From Chromera velia (Eukaryota; Sar; Chromeraceae), in NCBI GenBank assembly GCA_018398765.1, contig JAHBMJ010000311.1, positions 1-40,229 of the forward strand: 40,229 bases of DNA, written 5' to 3'. Below the pieces are notes generated by a model that was not told the origin of the DNA, ran no database searches, and saw only the letters and a program-made list of their open reading frames with translations. A program made the position numbers and the translations under genes. This document shows, one piece after another, positions 19,570 through 31,300 of this stretch; position 1 is the first letter of the stretch, and each line of letters opens with the position of its first letter.

Positions 19570-20070
19570 ATGAGCCAGGACTCTCCAGCCTGTCTCATGA
19601 CAGCTAGTGCCGCGACCAACCAGCTTGGAGCAGACGGACACCTAGGCAGACGCACTACCGCCCGGTGGGGTCAACAAGGCCATCCCCGGACCGTCAAAGA
19701 TCCTTCGCGCACCGCCGATCGGCTCTCTCGCTCCGGGCCCGGCCCACTCACACGCACACGCACCCCCATGCCCCCGTTTCCTGAATGCGCGGCAAGAATT
19801 CCCGGGGCAGGGGGAGGTGCTGCCCTCTCGGCTCCTCCTGCCACTACTCTCCTTTCAATTGCTGCTGTTGCACCGACAGCTGCTGGAGAGGGGGACGGAG
19901 ACGGCGCCCGAGAGGACGGACGCTTCCCGACGCCACTGCTGCCACGCAGGGGCACACCCACACCCCTGACAGTGTCCCTCTCCCTGCCCACACCTGCCGA
20001 GGCCGCGGCTGCGTTTTGGAATGCAGAGCGGCTGAGGTACATGGGTTGGGAGTTGGGAGGGGCACAGCTG
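19570..20070 (+). CDS. Possible exon of a plus-strand gene leading into the assembly gap
   Basis: The frame starts at the ATG at 19570 (MSQDSPACLMTASAAT) and runs through Pro/Ala/Gly-rich sequence to PAEAAAAFWNAERLRYMGWELGGAQL. It reaches a strong donor, CTG/GTGAGT, at 20071. The region is more GC-rich than the flanks, and the last 30 residues look like a real helix. Further exons would fall in or beyond the 122-bp gap. Other frames here are also open because of the GC content, so strand and frame are uncertain. Confidence 0.3.
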
Positions 20071-20107
20071 GTGAGTTCCCGAATCTGCGTGAATACACAC
20101 ACACACA

Positions 20108-20229
20108 NNNNNNNNNNNNNNNNNNNNNNNNNNNNNNNNNNNNNNNNNNNNNNNNNNNNNNNNNNNNNNNNNNNNNNNNNNNNNNNNNNNNNNNNNNNNN
20201 NNNNNNNNNNNNNNNNNNNNNNNNNNNNN
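20108..20229. other. Assembly gap (122 N)
   Basis: The gap lies between a CA repeat and a 16-base G run (20230-20245), which explains the sequencing failure. Any translation crossing it is meaningless. Confidence 0.98.
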
Positions 20230-20675
20230 GGGGGGGGGGGGGGGGAACGAAGTCATACATCGACAGCAGAAACATTTTTCTGTATGGCTTTCTTTCTTTG
20301 AGGTTGTACGCGGAGTGCATGCACGAAGAGAAGAGAAGGCACGGACGGGAAAGGAAAGCCCTTACCTACGTTCACACACCTATCCATTCCCAGTCTGCCT
20401 GCATCCTTCTTTTTGTTTGCTTCTCTCTACATGTCCTTGTTGACTTCAAAGCCCCCCCCCTCAGGGCTCCTCAATCGCTTTTGCTCTGTCGTTCAGTTGA
20501 CCATCCAATCGTGTCAAAAAATGAAGAGAAGAGGGATTGAAAGAGAAGTGGCCAAACAGACAAAGCGCGAATTGGCATTTCTTGCACGATGGGAACAAAG
20601 TCTGTGCACACATAAGAGAGCAAAATCCTCCCTAGACCAACACACACAGACAGAAACACAGATAGACAGATTCAC

Positions 20676-22097
20676 CTCCTGTTCTGCCAACAAAAGTCTC
20701 TGGTCGATTTCGGAGAGTTCCTCTCGGGTCCTGCACAGAGAAGGAAGGAAGGAAGAGAGAGAGAGAATGAAGAGGGCCGATAAATATATTTTTCCTTGTC
20801 TTCTTTTCGGAGAGAGAAGAATTTCCCCCACATGCAGGTAGCAAGGGAGGGAAGCAGAGGGGGAAGAAGTGGACATCCAGCAATGTCAAGGAAAATTCAG
20901 TAGGCAAGTCGCTCAAGAGACATAATGAGATCTGCTATGGCCCCCGTGAAATACATGCACCACAAGAGAACCAATTTTCCTTCAATTGACCAGGAGGGAA
21001 AGAAGGGAGGAAGGAAGGAAACAGTTCTTCTTATCACAGAGGAAGGCCTTTGCCTTCTATCCATCGACCGGTGCATAAGCAAACAGGACAAACGGGGGGT
21101 CTCTTCTCTCTCTGCCGTTTATTTTCGATTCGACAGTCAGTCAATCAGTCAGTCAGTCAGTCAGACACCGACAGAGAGAGAGACTGCACCTAGGACAAAC
21201 TGCCGTATTCTTAGCTAACTACCCGAACAAGCAACCAACCTACCTACCTTGCTACCTCATCCGAGAACCCCCTTCTCTCCGTGTCCGCACCTCCCTTCAC
21301 TTCCTCTACCGAAGAGGTCAAACCCCGGATGCTCCTCTTTGTGCTCTGCATGCATGCGGATTCGATCACTCACTCACTCACTCATTCACTCACTCACTCA
21401 CGTATTTGGAGGACTTCTGAATGAGAGAGCGCTAGAGTTTCTCTACAGATGGCATGCGCCATTCAAACACATTCAACAGCAGATGCTCCCGTGAGAGTGG
21501 TGGACCACTGTAAGCCTGGGGGAAAAGAGCAAGATTCGGTCACTAGATAATTCAGTCACACAATTCAGCAAACACACAAATCGCAGTGGAATCGAAGAGT
21601 ACAGGAGATAACCAATGAGGAAGAGAGATAGAGCGGAAGAGAGATTTGAATTCTTCGAAGAGCTTTCGGAACAGAAAGAAAAAAGGGGACCATAAGCAAG
21701 CCCCATGACCGACCAAACAGTTATCTATCCCCCCAACATTCTTCCCCCCTTCCCACCCGCCTTCCACCGACCTCCACGCCCTCTTCCACCGCGATCATTT
21801 TTCTGCGCGTCTCGTCCTGTTGGCTCTCCACCCTGTCCACACGCACGTCCACGATGCTCTTCAGATCAGAGAGGGCAGCCGCCAGTGACTCCATCTTCTC
21901 TTTCCCAGAAGCAGAAGCTGCACAAGTTTGATATTGGAAAATATCGGGTGAGAAGAGCCAGGGCGAATGTAAGAAAAAAAGCAGAGCCAACCCTCCGGGG
22001 AGCGCCTCTGCGTGTGTGTGTGTGCGTGCTCGTGTCAGAGAGTCAGAGAGAGAGAGAAAGAGAGAGAGGGAGAGAGAAAGAAAGAGAGAGACAGACA

Positions 22098-22149
<52 letters not shown>

Positions 22150-22150
22150 A

Positions 22151-22194
<44 letters not shown>

Positions 22195-22787
22195 TCTTTG
22201 TTTGTGTCAGGATAGAGAGAAGGCATGCATCTTCAGAGATCCCAAAACGTCTGATGATCCCAAAAGACTTCTAGAAGAGAAATAGCGCAGGTGGAAGACA
22301 AGGCATTGACGGGCAACAAACAGCAACAAGAAGCGGTTCTTGTATTATGAACCCCCCCCAACCCTTCAATAAAAGCCAATTACCAGCTCCCCCCCTCTGC
22401 CCCCACGCTTTCTCCTCTCCTCTCCTCACCGTCTTGGAGGACCTTCACTGCGTCCTGCAATCCAATCAGACACATACATAGATTTTCTTTAGTTGTTGCC
22501 CTCATTGCCACATTGAATCAAAAATAATGCAGAATCTCGAAGGCTACGCGTGTCCTTTGAGAGGCAAACTAAACTAAGTAGTGGAGTAGGCCTAAACTCC
22601 TTTGCCTACAGAGAAAGTGTGGGCACCGCACAGGCAAAGAAAGCGACACATAGACTGAGCGAGTTGATGGCATTTCGTGTTAGGCCCCCGCACAAACTAA
22701 TAGACAGACAGACAGACAGAAAGAAAGAAAGAAAAGAAAGAAAGAAAGAAAGAAAGGAAGAAAGGAAGAAAGGAAGAAAGGAAGAAA

Positions 22788-22821
<34 letters not shown>

Positions 22822-25800
22822 AAAAAAGAAAAGAAAAGAAAAGAAAAGAAAGAAAGAAAGGAAGGAAGGAAGGAAAGAAAGAAAGAAAGAAAGGAAGAAA
22901 GAAAGAAAGAAAGGAAGAAAGAAAGAAAGAAAGAAAGAAAAGAAGAAAAGAAAGGAAGAAAGGAAGAAAGGAAGGAAGAAAGAAAGAAAGAAAGGAAGAA
23001 AGGAAGAAAGAAAATACAGGAGGGTAGGTGTACACCCCACCCACCCTCGAAGGAGGACCGACAGACCGAGAAACCAACCTGATTTCCCGTTTCAGTCGAC
23101 TCCTTCTGTTTCATCAACTGTGAAAGAGAGACCGCCTCGTTCTCCACCGAATCGAGACGCCTCTCCACGGAACTCTGCATCTCCCCGGAGTTCTGCCGGC
23201 ACAGGAAGGAACAAACGAGGCATTCAGCAGGCAGAATTGCTTACAGGAAGACTTTGAACAAATCTGTATGATTTTCTTTCTGTCGCCGGCCCGTCGTTCA
23301 CAATCTTGAAGCCGATTCTCATCGCTGAAAAAGGTTTTTGTTTTGCACTTCCTGTGCAGGACCCACTGGTGTAACTTTTCTTCCTCTCTTCCTTCCTGAT
23401 TCTATTAATTCTGTTACACGTTTACCGTGGAAATCAGGTGAACCTTAAAAAGTTTTGCACCCCAACCTGATGGTGCATTGCAATTTTGCATTGCTTTCGG
23501 CTTTTCTGGACGTATTTGAATCCAACACACAAACAAGATCAGACTCACCTTTTCGATCTGCTGTATTTGGAATTTGAAGCCGTCCGACGATCTCTCCTGC
23601 TTGGCCACTGCCTTCGCGACCTTGCCCAGCTCTGAGGTCAACTTTTCCATGGCACCCCCTCTCTTGGCCCCCTCCCTCTCCGCCTTTCCAATGCGATCGC
23701 ACACGCCCTCCAGGCCCTTCTCCAACGCGGCGATGCTGCCACTCGTCACTGCAAGCTCGGAATCAGCTCTACTTCGCAACTCTCCGTGCGAACGCTCCTG
23801 CTCGGCCAGTCCCCTCATCAACGTCTCCGCCTGAGCACGGAGACCCCCAACGTCCCGATCCACTCGCGTGAGGGCGGCATCGTATCGCGAGGCCATCGAC
23901 TTGGCACACGCCTCCATGTCTGCATTTATTCCCATGCAGAATTCTTTATTTTGATTTATTTTCCTGGTATGAAAATAAATGCACGTATCGGGATGCCATC
24001 GACTTGGCACAAGCCTCCATGTCTGCATGCACAAATCCATCCATGCATCAATCCTTTTATTTTTCCAGCCATCCAGGCAAACAAGAAAAAACCGTCGAAG
24101 AACGACAAGTGAATTTTCTTTTCTAGGCCAATCTCAACTCCGAGCAGACAATTCATTCGCTCTCGTTAAATCAATTCCTGCCTTCCTTCCGTCCGCTCTG
24201 TCGGGCAGAGAGAGACGAAGGTCTACCCGTAGTACATCCAACCTCTCCACCCTCCGAGGTCCATTGGGTGCGTGAAACGGTCTCACAGATTCGCAACCAG
24301 AGAAATTACAGGAAGGAAAAAGAAAAAAAAAACGGAAGAGAAAAGTCGCTGACCTCTGACGCCCTCTCTGATCTTATCGTAAGAAGAGGCCTCGACCTGT
24401 TCCGCTTTCTCCTTCGCGGCCTGTGCGTCGTCCTTCGCCCTCTCCGACAGCCTTCTGGCCTCTGCCGCTGCGTCCTTCGTTGCCTCCTCTGCCCTTTTCA
24501 GAGCGTTCATGCCTGCCTTGAACTGGCCGTCTACCTCCGCCATCCGCCTGTCGACCTCCGACTTGGTGTCCTTCACCTTCTGCTGGAGCTGCACAGACAG
24601 GCAGAACAGAGAGGGAAAGAAATATCTAACGCCATGCACACACGGTTTTTATTTATCTGCAATGACTGGAGAGAGTCAAAAATGATCCTGAGCTGCCTAC
24701 GCCTTGTGTCTCAAGCACAAACCATCAGAGATGGAAGTAAGAACGGCAGATTCATTCAGCAGACAGTCAGAAAGCTTAAGTCAGTGAAGAACCAATTTTG
24801 GATCGAAAAAGCCGAACTTCTCGAGAAAGGCTGCGCAATGAAGGCACAGAAGAAAAAAGTGTTCCCTTTCAGTGTCTGGCGGATCCCGCTCTGTCACTGC
24901 ACTCCGATTGAGAGAGGAATGAAGAAGGAGAGGGTACAAAAAAAGAAACGGCAACAAGAGGGGGGACGATGCACACGTGCACACATTCATGCATTCACTA
25001 CACGCAGAAGAAGAGAGAGAAGTCACCGGCCGACCAACCTGCTGCACAGAAGCCACCGCCGCTGCCCCCTCTCTCCTTGCTGCCTGCACAGCCTGTCTGT
25101 CAGTCGCTGCCGTCTCCTCCACCCTTGCCAACCTCTTGTTGACCTCTGTAGACAACGACGCGTGGACAGACTCTAGATGGTCCAGCCTGTCTGCCCCCTT
25201 CTGAACTTCCGTCTCCAGCGAGTTCAGACTTGTGCTGTGTTTTTCTAAATGTGTTCTGGTCTCTTGGACCTGCGCGTCGAGTCTCTGCACACCCTCGGAC
25301 GCCGCGGACGCACGCTCAGCCACGAGGGCTAACTGTTGATCACACTTCCGAACAGACTCTGCAAAGGAAGAGAGACGGAACTCCAACTTGGCCAACGTCT
25401 CTTGGAAGAACGTCAAGCGCTCCTCGTGACGACTCTGCACTGTCTCCAGACGACCTGCACGGTCTCCTAAACCAGAGACGGCATTTTTGGTCTCCTCTGA
25501 GAGAGACCTCAAGGAGTCAGTCAACTCCCTTTGCACTGTCCCCAATTTTTCCCTCAAGGGTTCTATGGTGTCTGCCAGAATCTTGGCGGTGTTCTGCCTA
25601 GAGACCTCCACCGCCTCTCGCATGGCTGCTTCGGCACCTGCAGCTGCTGTTCTTTCTGCCTGGAGAATTCTTTCTCTGAAACTCTGATCGAGTCTCTGCA
25701 ATCCCGTCTCCGTCTGTTGTTTTGCCGTCTCCAGAGAAGCCTCAAGAGACGAGACGGCACTCTCAAAGCGAGAGGACAAATCTGACAGGGACACCTCGAG

Positions 25801-28268
25801 ACGTTCCGACCTTCTTGCAACCTCCGCTGTCTCCTTCTGCAACCCCGACAGCGCCCCTTCGAGCGAACACCTGACATTCTCGAGCTGCCTCTTCCCCTCC
25901 AACAGGCCCCTCTCGACAGACTCACCCAGTCTTGCGGTCTCCGCCTTCAATAGGGCGGCTGTGCTCATCAGCTGCAGTCAGAAACGATACACGTCCGGTA
26001 AGCGAGGAAGTGTGTGTGGGAGAGAGAATATGGTTATGGAGGGGAGGGGGGAGCGGATGCTCAGGGAAAGAAAGAGAGGGATACGAGCAAACGCAGAGAC
26101 CAAGCTAGAGGCAAAGCATCAACCGATACTCGAAAAAGAAAACACATCATGCGCGGAAAAGCAGAGAGTGAACATAGAAAAACGCGCGATCGGTCCAGTG
26201 GCTCCAAATGCTCTCAGTAGACAGACAAAGAGAGACTTTCAGTTTCGACCGACCGACCGACCGACCGACCGACCGACCTGCTGAGAAGCGTTGGCAGAGA
26301 TCCTCTCTTCCAATTCCTTCAATTGTCCGGGAAGTGACGCTTTGACAGAGGACACATCCTGTTCGACCTTCCCCAGCTGCTGTTTCTGCAAAGCGAGTGA
26401 AGACTGGTGTTCGATCTGCACATTCTCTGCGGTCTTCATCCGACTCCTCGTATCTGTCAACAGAGCCGGAACCTCCCCCAAACTCGCCAGAGAGGATTCC
26501 GACTTCTCTAAGCGCTCCCCGTGACTCTTCACTACTGCTTCTGCCACAGCAACGCGCTGTCGTTGTTTTTGAAGTTCGGAATCAACCATAGAAGTGATCT
26601 CTGCAGCCAAGAAGATGCACGGGAACATGAAATCCTTCATTCACGTTCCGATTTTTGAAGAACATCCATGCATGAGACTGGCTTCTTGGTTGTGAAGTTG
26701 GAAGGAAGAGAAGCCAATCCGATCTCACTCAGAAAGAGTAGGAAGGAGGAGAGAAAGAGAGAAGAGCGCTTTACATCCCACAAGGTATGGAGAAAGTAGA
26801 GTTTGTTTTTTTGTTGTCAGAAAGAAAGTTGCGTGCGTGAAGTTCTACTTCTTCAATTGTGACGCGTCATCCGCAGATCTCTCCTTCCTGATTTCTGTCT
26901 GTCTGTCCTTGGCTGAAAAAAAAACTCGATCTGCACGGCCGGGTGCGTACCTTCTGATTTTGTCCTCAAGGCGAGGGCTGTCTGGCGTTCGTTTTCTGCT
27001 ACCGCGTCTCTGGTCTCTCTCTCGACTCTGCACGCACGCATGGGAGAGGGGAGAGGGGCGGAAGAAGGGGGTGGGGGGACGTGATGCTTCATTCCATTTT
27101 TCTCTCTTTCCAAGAAGGAAGGGGAAGGTGAGAGAAGAAATGACATGTCTCGCGTCAAGAGCAGGAGGGATGAACGCAGGGAAAGGAGCTGAGAGGGATG
27201 AGGGGAAGGGAGAAAGGAAGCAGGGTGACGGCATTGTCTGTCTGCCCACCTCTCGATGTCACCTGTTTGTTGCTGCAAAGCGTCCGTGAGGGAGCTGACG
27301 TCCCTCTCCACCTGATTCATCACAGACGAGACTGCACGAACACAATCCAGGCACGCACACAGAGGGGTGGGTATACAGGCAGGAAGAGAGGTGAATGACA
27401 GTGCCTGAATCTCTGTCACACAGTTGTGTTCCCTTTCAAACTTGCATGTTCAGGAACGAAGGAAGGAAGGGAGGAAGGAAGCCTCTCGACCCCTGGACGA
27501 AACGAACAGACAGCTTTTCCTCTGGAGTGATAGACATGTGCTGGTGCTTTCAGCAGGACAGAGAGAAGGCATTAGACAAAAGACTGGATTACAAGAACCA
27601 AGCAAAATTTTGGAGGGAACGTTGGCTGGCTGTTTTTGGAGAGACGCAGGAACAAAGGAGGGAGGAACAGCAAGAGTCACCCCTGCAGCCCCAAACAGGC
27701 AGCTAGGCACACGCAGCGACTGCGAGACCGAGCTAAAGACTCACTTCCGTCTTTGATGGATTGGCGATTCAATTCGTGGCCCCTCTGAAGCTGGGAGAGC
27801 TGCAAGCAAAATCAGTGTGCCAATGCGAGGGACGGAGATTGAAGGAAAAGACAAACCAGTCGATAGAATTCATTCAAGGTGGATGGGAGATGACAAACGC
27901 CGTCCAATCATGCATCAGGACAGAGGCTGATTCAAACAACTTCCCCTTCCTCCTTCGATCTTCTCCATGCAGATCCAGCACCTCGCCAATCGGGCCGCCC
28001 ACCGAGTGACTGACTAACTGACCTGAGTCTCCACCGATCCCAGTTCCTGTGCTATCTCTGCACACGCACATACATACATACCCACACATTCAAGAAGGCC
28101 CGCAGAAAAGATGAGATAGACAAAAAGCCGACATTCAAACGGTGCCGAAGAGAAGATGAGGATGCGAACAGCACTGAAGAACACCGCGATAGAAAGAGGT
28201 TTCGCCACTTACACATGCAGACACACTCAAGTTTGCCATACACATTACCGATTCATAGATGCGAAAGA

Positions 28269-28310
<42 letters not shown>

Positions 28311-31300
28311 CTTTTTGTTGCTCCCTGTGATACTCTCAAATACCCACAAGACACACGCTCACGGAAGGTGTCCCTACCCTACTTCGATGTCAAAGCACCT
28401 AACAAAACAGGACATCCGGGAGAAATGGTGGTGCAAAACGAAGAAATCTCTCTTGGGTCAACGTACAGCAAACACTACGGAAAGAGCCTACAGGGAGTCC
28501 CCCGCGCTCTCTCTGACCTTTCTTTTGCAGCTTCTGCAGGCAGGCAAAAGGGACAACAACGGAAGGCAGGCAGACAGGGAGGAGATACAACAGCATGAAA
28601 GAAGAAGGTCATGCCACCAAAGTCCAATCTACATTCAGGCCACTCATACAGTCACTGAACAAACACACTCAGGGCCCACAGTCCGAACGGAGAAACACAA
28701 CTAGCTGTACGGGCAAAAAGTGACACGCCAGAAAAAAAGGGAAGCGAACAAGGAGCGAAAGGAGTGAAAAGAAAGACCTAGCTGTCCTCCCTGGTGTGTC
28801 CCCTTTCGCACTCTCTTTCGCCCATGCATCCCCGATTTCCTTCCCCCCCCAACCTGATTGACTCAAATGACTAATGACTGACCATTTCCTCTGCAACTTC
28901 CTGTACTGTCTCTTCAATCCATCGTCTCGTCTCCTTTGCCCCCTCCTCTACAGTCTCTCGGAGAGACACCGACTCCTCCTGCAGACCCCCAGCGCACTCC
29001 CGAATCTCCATACGCAGACTCTGCACACAAGAACAAACAGACAAACAGGTGCATAATCCATCCATCATTAGCCACACTCAATTTCAGACGCCCAAAAAAG
29101 ACCGATGTCGTATGAATTCAACCTGTTGACACACACTCCCTTGAGGTAAGAAAAAACAAACAGAATCCTGCTCGAATCGGATCACTGACTGACCGCCAGT
29201 TTGCTGTCCAGAGCCCCCTTCAGTTCCTCCTGTGCCCCCCTCCATCTCCTGGACTCTTCTTGAATCTTCCCATGAAGCTCGTCCAGTCGCCTCTGTACAG
29301 GAAGGGTCACTCCGTTCATTCCCCCCGCCCCGTCCCCGTCCCTCTCCAGACCCAGACGTCGAAGGGAGGAGTGGGCAGCCTGCGCCCCCACACTCACGGA
29401 CACACAGGGCACTCCCGCTTGCGGAGGGGGGGGGGAGACGGGGGGGGTAGACCCAAGCACGTCGTGCTTGGGAGCCTGCATGTCAGAAGAACGTGGATGC
29501 GTGTATGTATACGCATGCATGAATGTGCATGTACATGATTATTTGGATATATCTGTATGGGCCTTCGCACTATTTTTGGGTCGGAGGGGGGGCGGGGGGG
29601 GGCGGGGGGGGGAAAGATCTTGATCAGCAGAAAAGTGGTTGAGAGAGGAAAAGTGCAAAGCCCTCGCAAAGGATTCGGAAGGCTGGAGGGAGGGTGGAGA
29701 TAAATCAATACAGAAAAACGGAGTGAAAGAAGAAAGAGCTAAAGACTCGATGGAGCAGAATTTTTTTTCCGTGTTGTGGAAAGTCGTTGGATTGAATAAG
29801 TGGTGTCAGAACCTCCAAACACAAGAGCAAAAGCAAGAGCCCTGCTGGAGGATTTACTGACCAATGCGTTGACTCTCTTTGTCAACTCCTTCTGTTGTGT
29901 AGCGGCCGCGTGTTGCTGTTCTCTGAGACGGTCCAGGTCGACCTTCGATTTCTGGTGAGTCGCCGTCAGCTCTCGTAGCTGCACTCAAGAAAGGTGGAAG
30001 GAAGGAGGTTCTAGCAAAAAGTGTTGATGAAACCTACACATCCACGTGTGACTTTCTCTTTTTCTGTCTTCTGCTCTCGCCCTAACTGTCTTTATGGTCA
30101 ACCTGTCCCCCTTCCCTTCTCCAACAATGAACCTGGCCTGACGCTACCCATTCTTTGTTCTCGGAGCAGGAAAAGGAAAGTGAGAGAGAAGATTCAGGGA
30201 AAAACAAAGAAAAGGAGTCAAATATGCCCTGTCTGCCTCCCTCCCATCCCTCTCTCCGACCCACACAAACAAGGAAAGAAATACAAACAGACAGATAAAC
30301 ACAAAAAAGAACAAAAGAAAGGAAAGAAAGAACGACAAAGCAAAAAAAAGAGACGAGACGCACCTCCCTGTCTGTCTCAGTCTTCCACCCATGAGATTCC
30401 ACCACTGCAGCCCGTGTGCTCTCCATAAACTCCCCCAATCTCCTATCGATCCTCCCCAGCCTCCTCTCTTGTTCCCTCAGACTGCGCTCAGTCGAGGCTT
30501 CCACCTCCCGCAGCCGCTGTTGTAGACCCGCCCCCAGGACCCCCTCTCCCTCCTCACCCCTACTCTTCACCCCAGACAATAGAGACCCCCCCCCGGCAGA
30601 CAGAGGCCTCATTTTCTCCTGCTGGTGCTGCTGCTGCTGGGTGTTGGTTCGACCACACAAGGCTGCGAACGGAACAGCACGGGGTGGGGGGGACCCGGCC
30701 AGACTCCGCACACGAGAGGGACTCAGGGGGGCCGACGCTGCCCCCGCAGAATCGCCCCATACGCCCTCACCCCCCCCACCCCCCACAGGGGACGGACACA
30801 CAGTCCCCGCAGTTGTCGACCGGATGGCCGCAGATGGCCCGCCCCCTGTGACCATGCCGCCAGCTGAGGTGACTGCGGCGGCAAGGAGCATTTGAGAGGG
30901 GAGGGCTGCAGAGCGGGGAGTCGTTGGAGATGGAGCAGCCCCAGGGAGGGGGTGTGCACCCATGGCGGCCAGTTTGGCTGTATCGACCTGTCTCTGTAGA
31001 GAGGAGCAACGCTCAGAGAGACCCTCGAGGCCTTCGGAAACTTGCTTTTCTGTGGCTTCACCGCGTGCTGTGATTTCTTCTCTCACACGCTCGAGGGTCA
31101 TGTCGATATGCTCATGTGAGGCCTCTCGCACGGAGTCGATGATTTCTCTGAGAGCCTTCACAGACGCCTCTCTTTCTACTCTCTCTCTGTTATTAGTCTC
31201 CTCAATCAAGGTTTGCATATGCTCTGCTAAAACTTCTAAATTGTCACATCGAGTCCGCACGGCTGCCAAATCTTCTCCCTGTGCATGCACTCGCACAGAC

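Noticed and set aside
19671..20320. ORFs crossing the run of N
   Set aside because: The unknown bases make the translations meaningless. Only the part left of the donor at 20071 is kept.
21705..22274. Plus-strand ORF with Arg/Glu repeats
   Set aside because: Produced by the GA/CA repeat, and antisense to exon 19 of the coiled-coil gene.
22035..23014. CRISPR-like or structured repeat array
   Set aside because: No unit-and-spacer structure; these are simple sequence repeats in a eukaryotic intron.
22550..23257. Long plus-strand ORF rich in KERKK
   Set aside because: It is a translation of the GAAA/GGAA microsatellite. It lies in an intron, and its right end is antisense to exon 17 of the minus-strand gene.
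24268..25176. 302-codon plus-strand ORF
   Set aside because: Antisense shadow of exons 14-15. The opposite strand has regular heptads and consistent splice sites, while this frame has neither.
27262..27263. Donor ACAG/GTGACA for exon 11
   Set aside because: It forces a non-TGCAG acceptor at the next exon. The donor GAGAG/GTGGGC 13 bp further on keeps phase with a standard acceptor.
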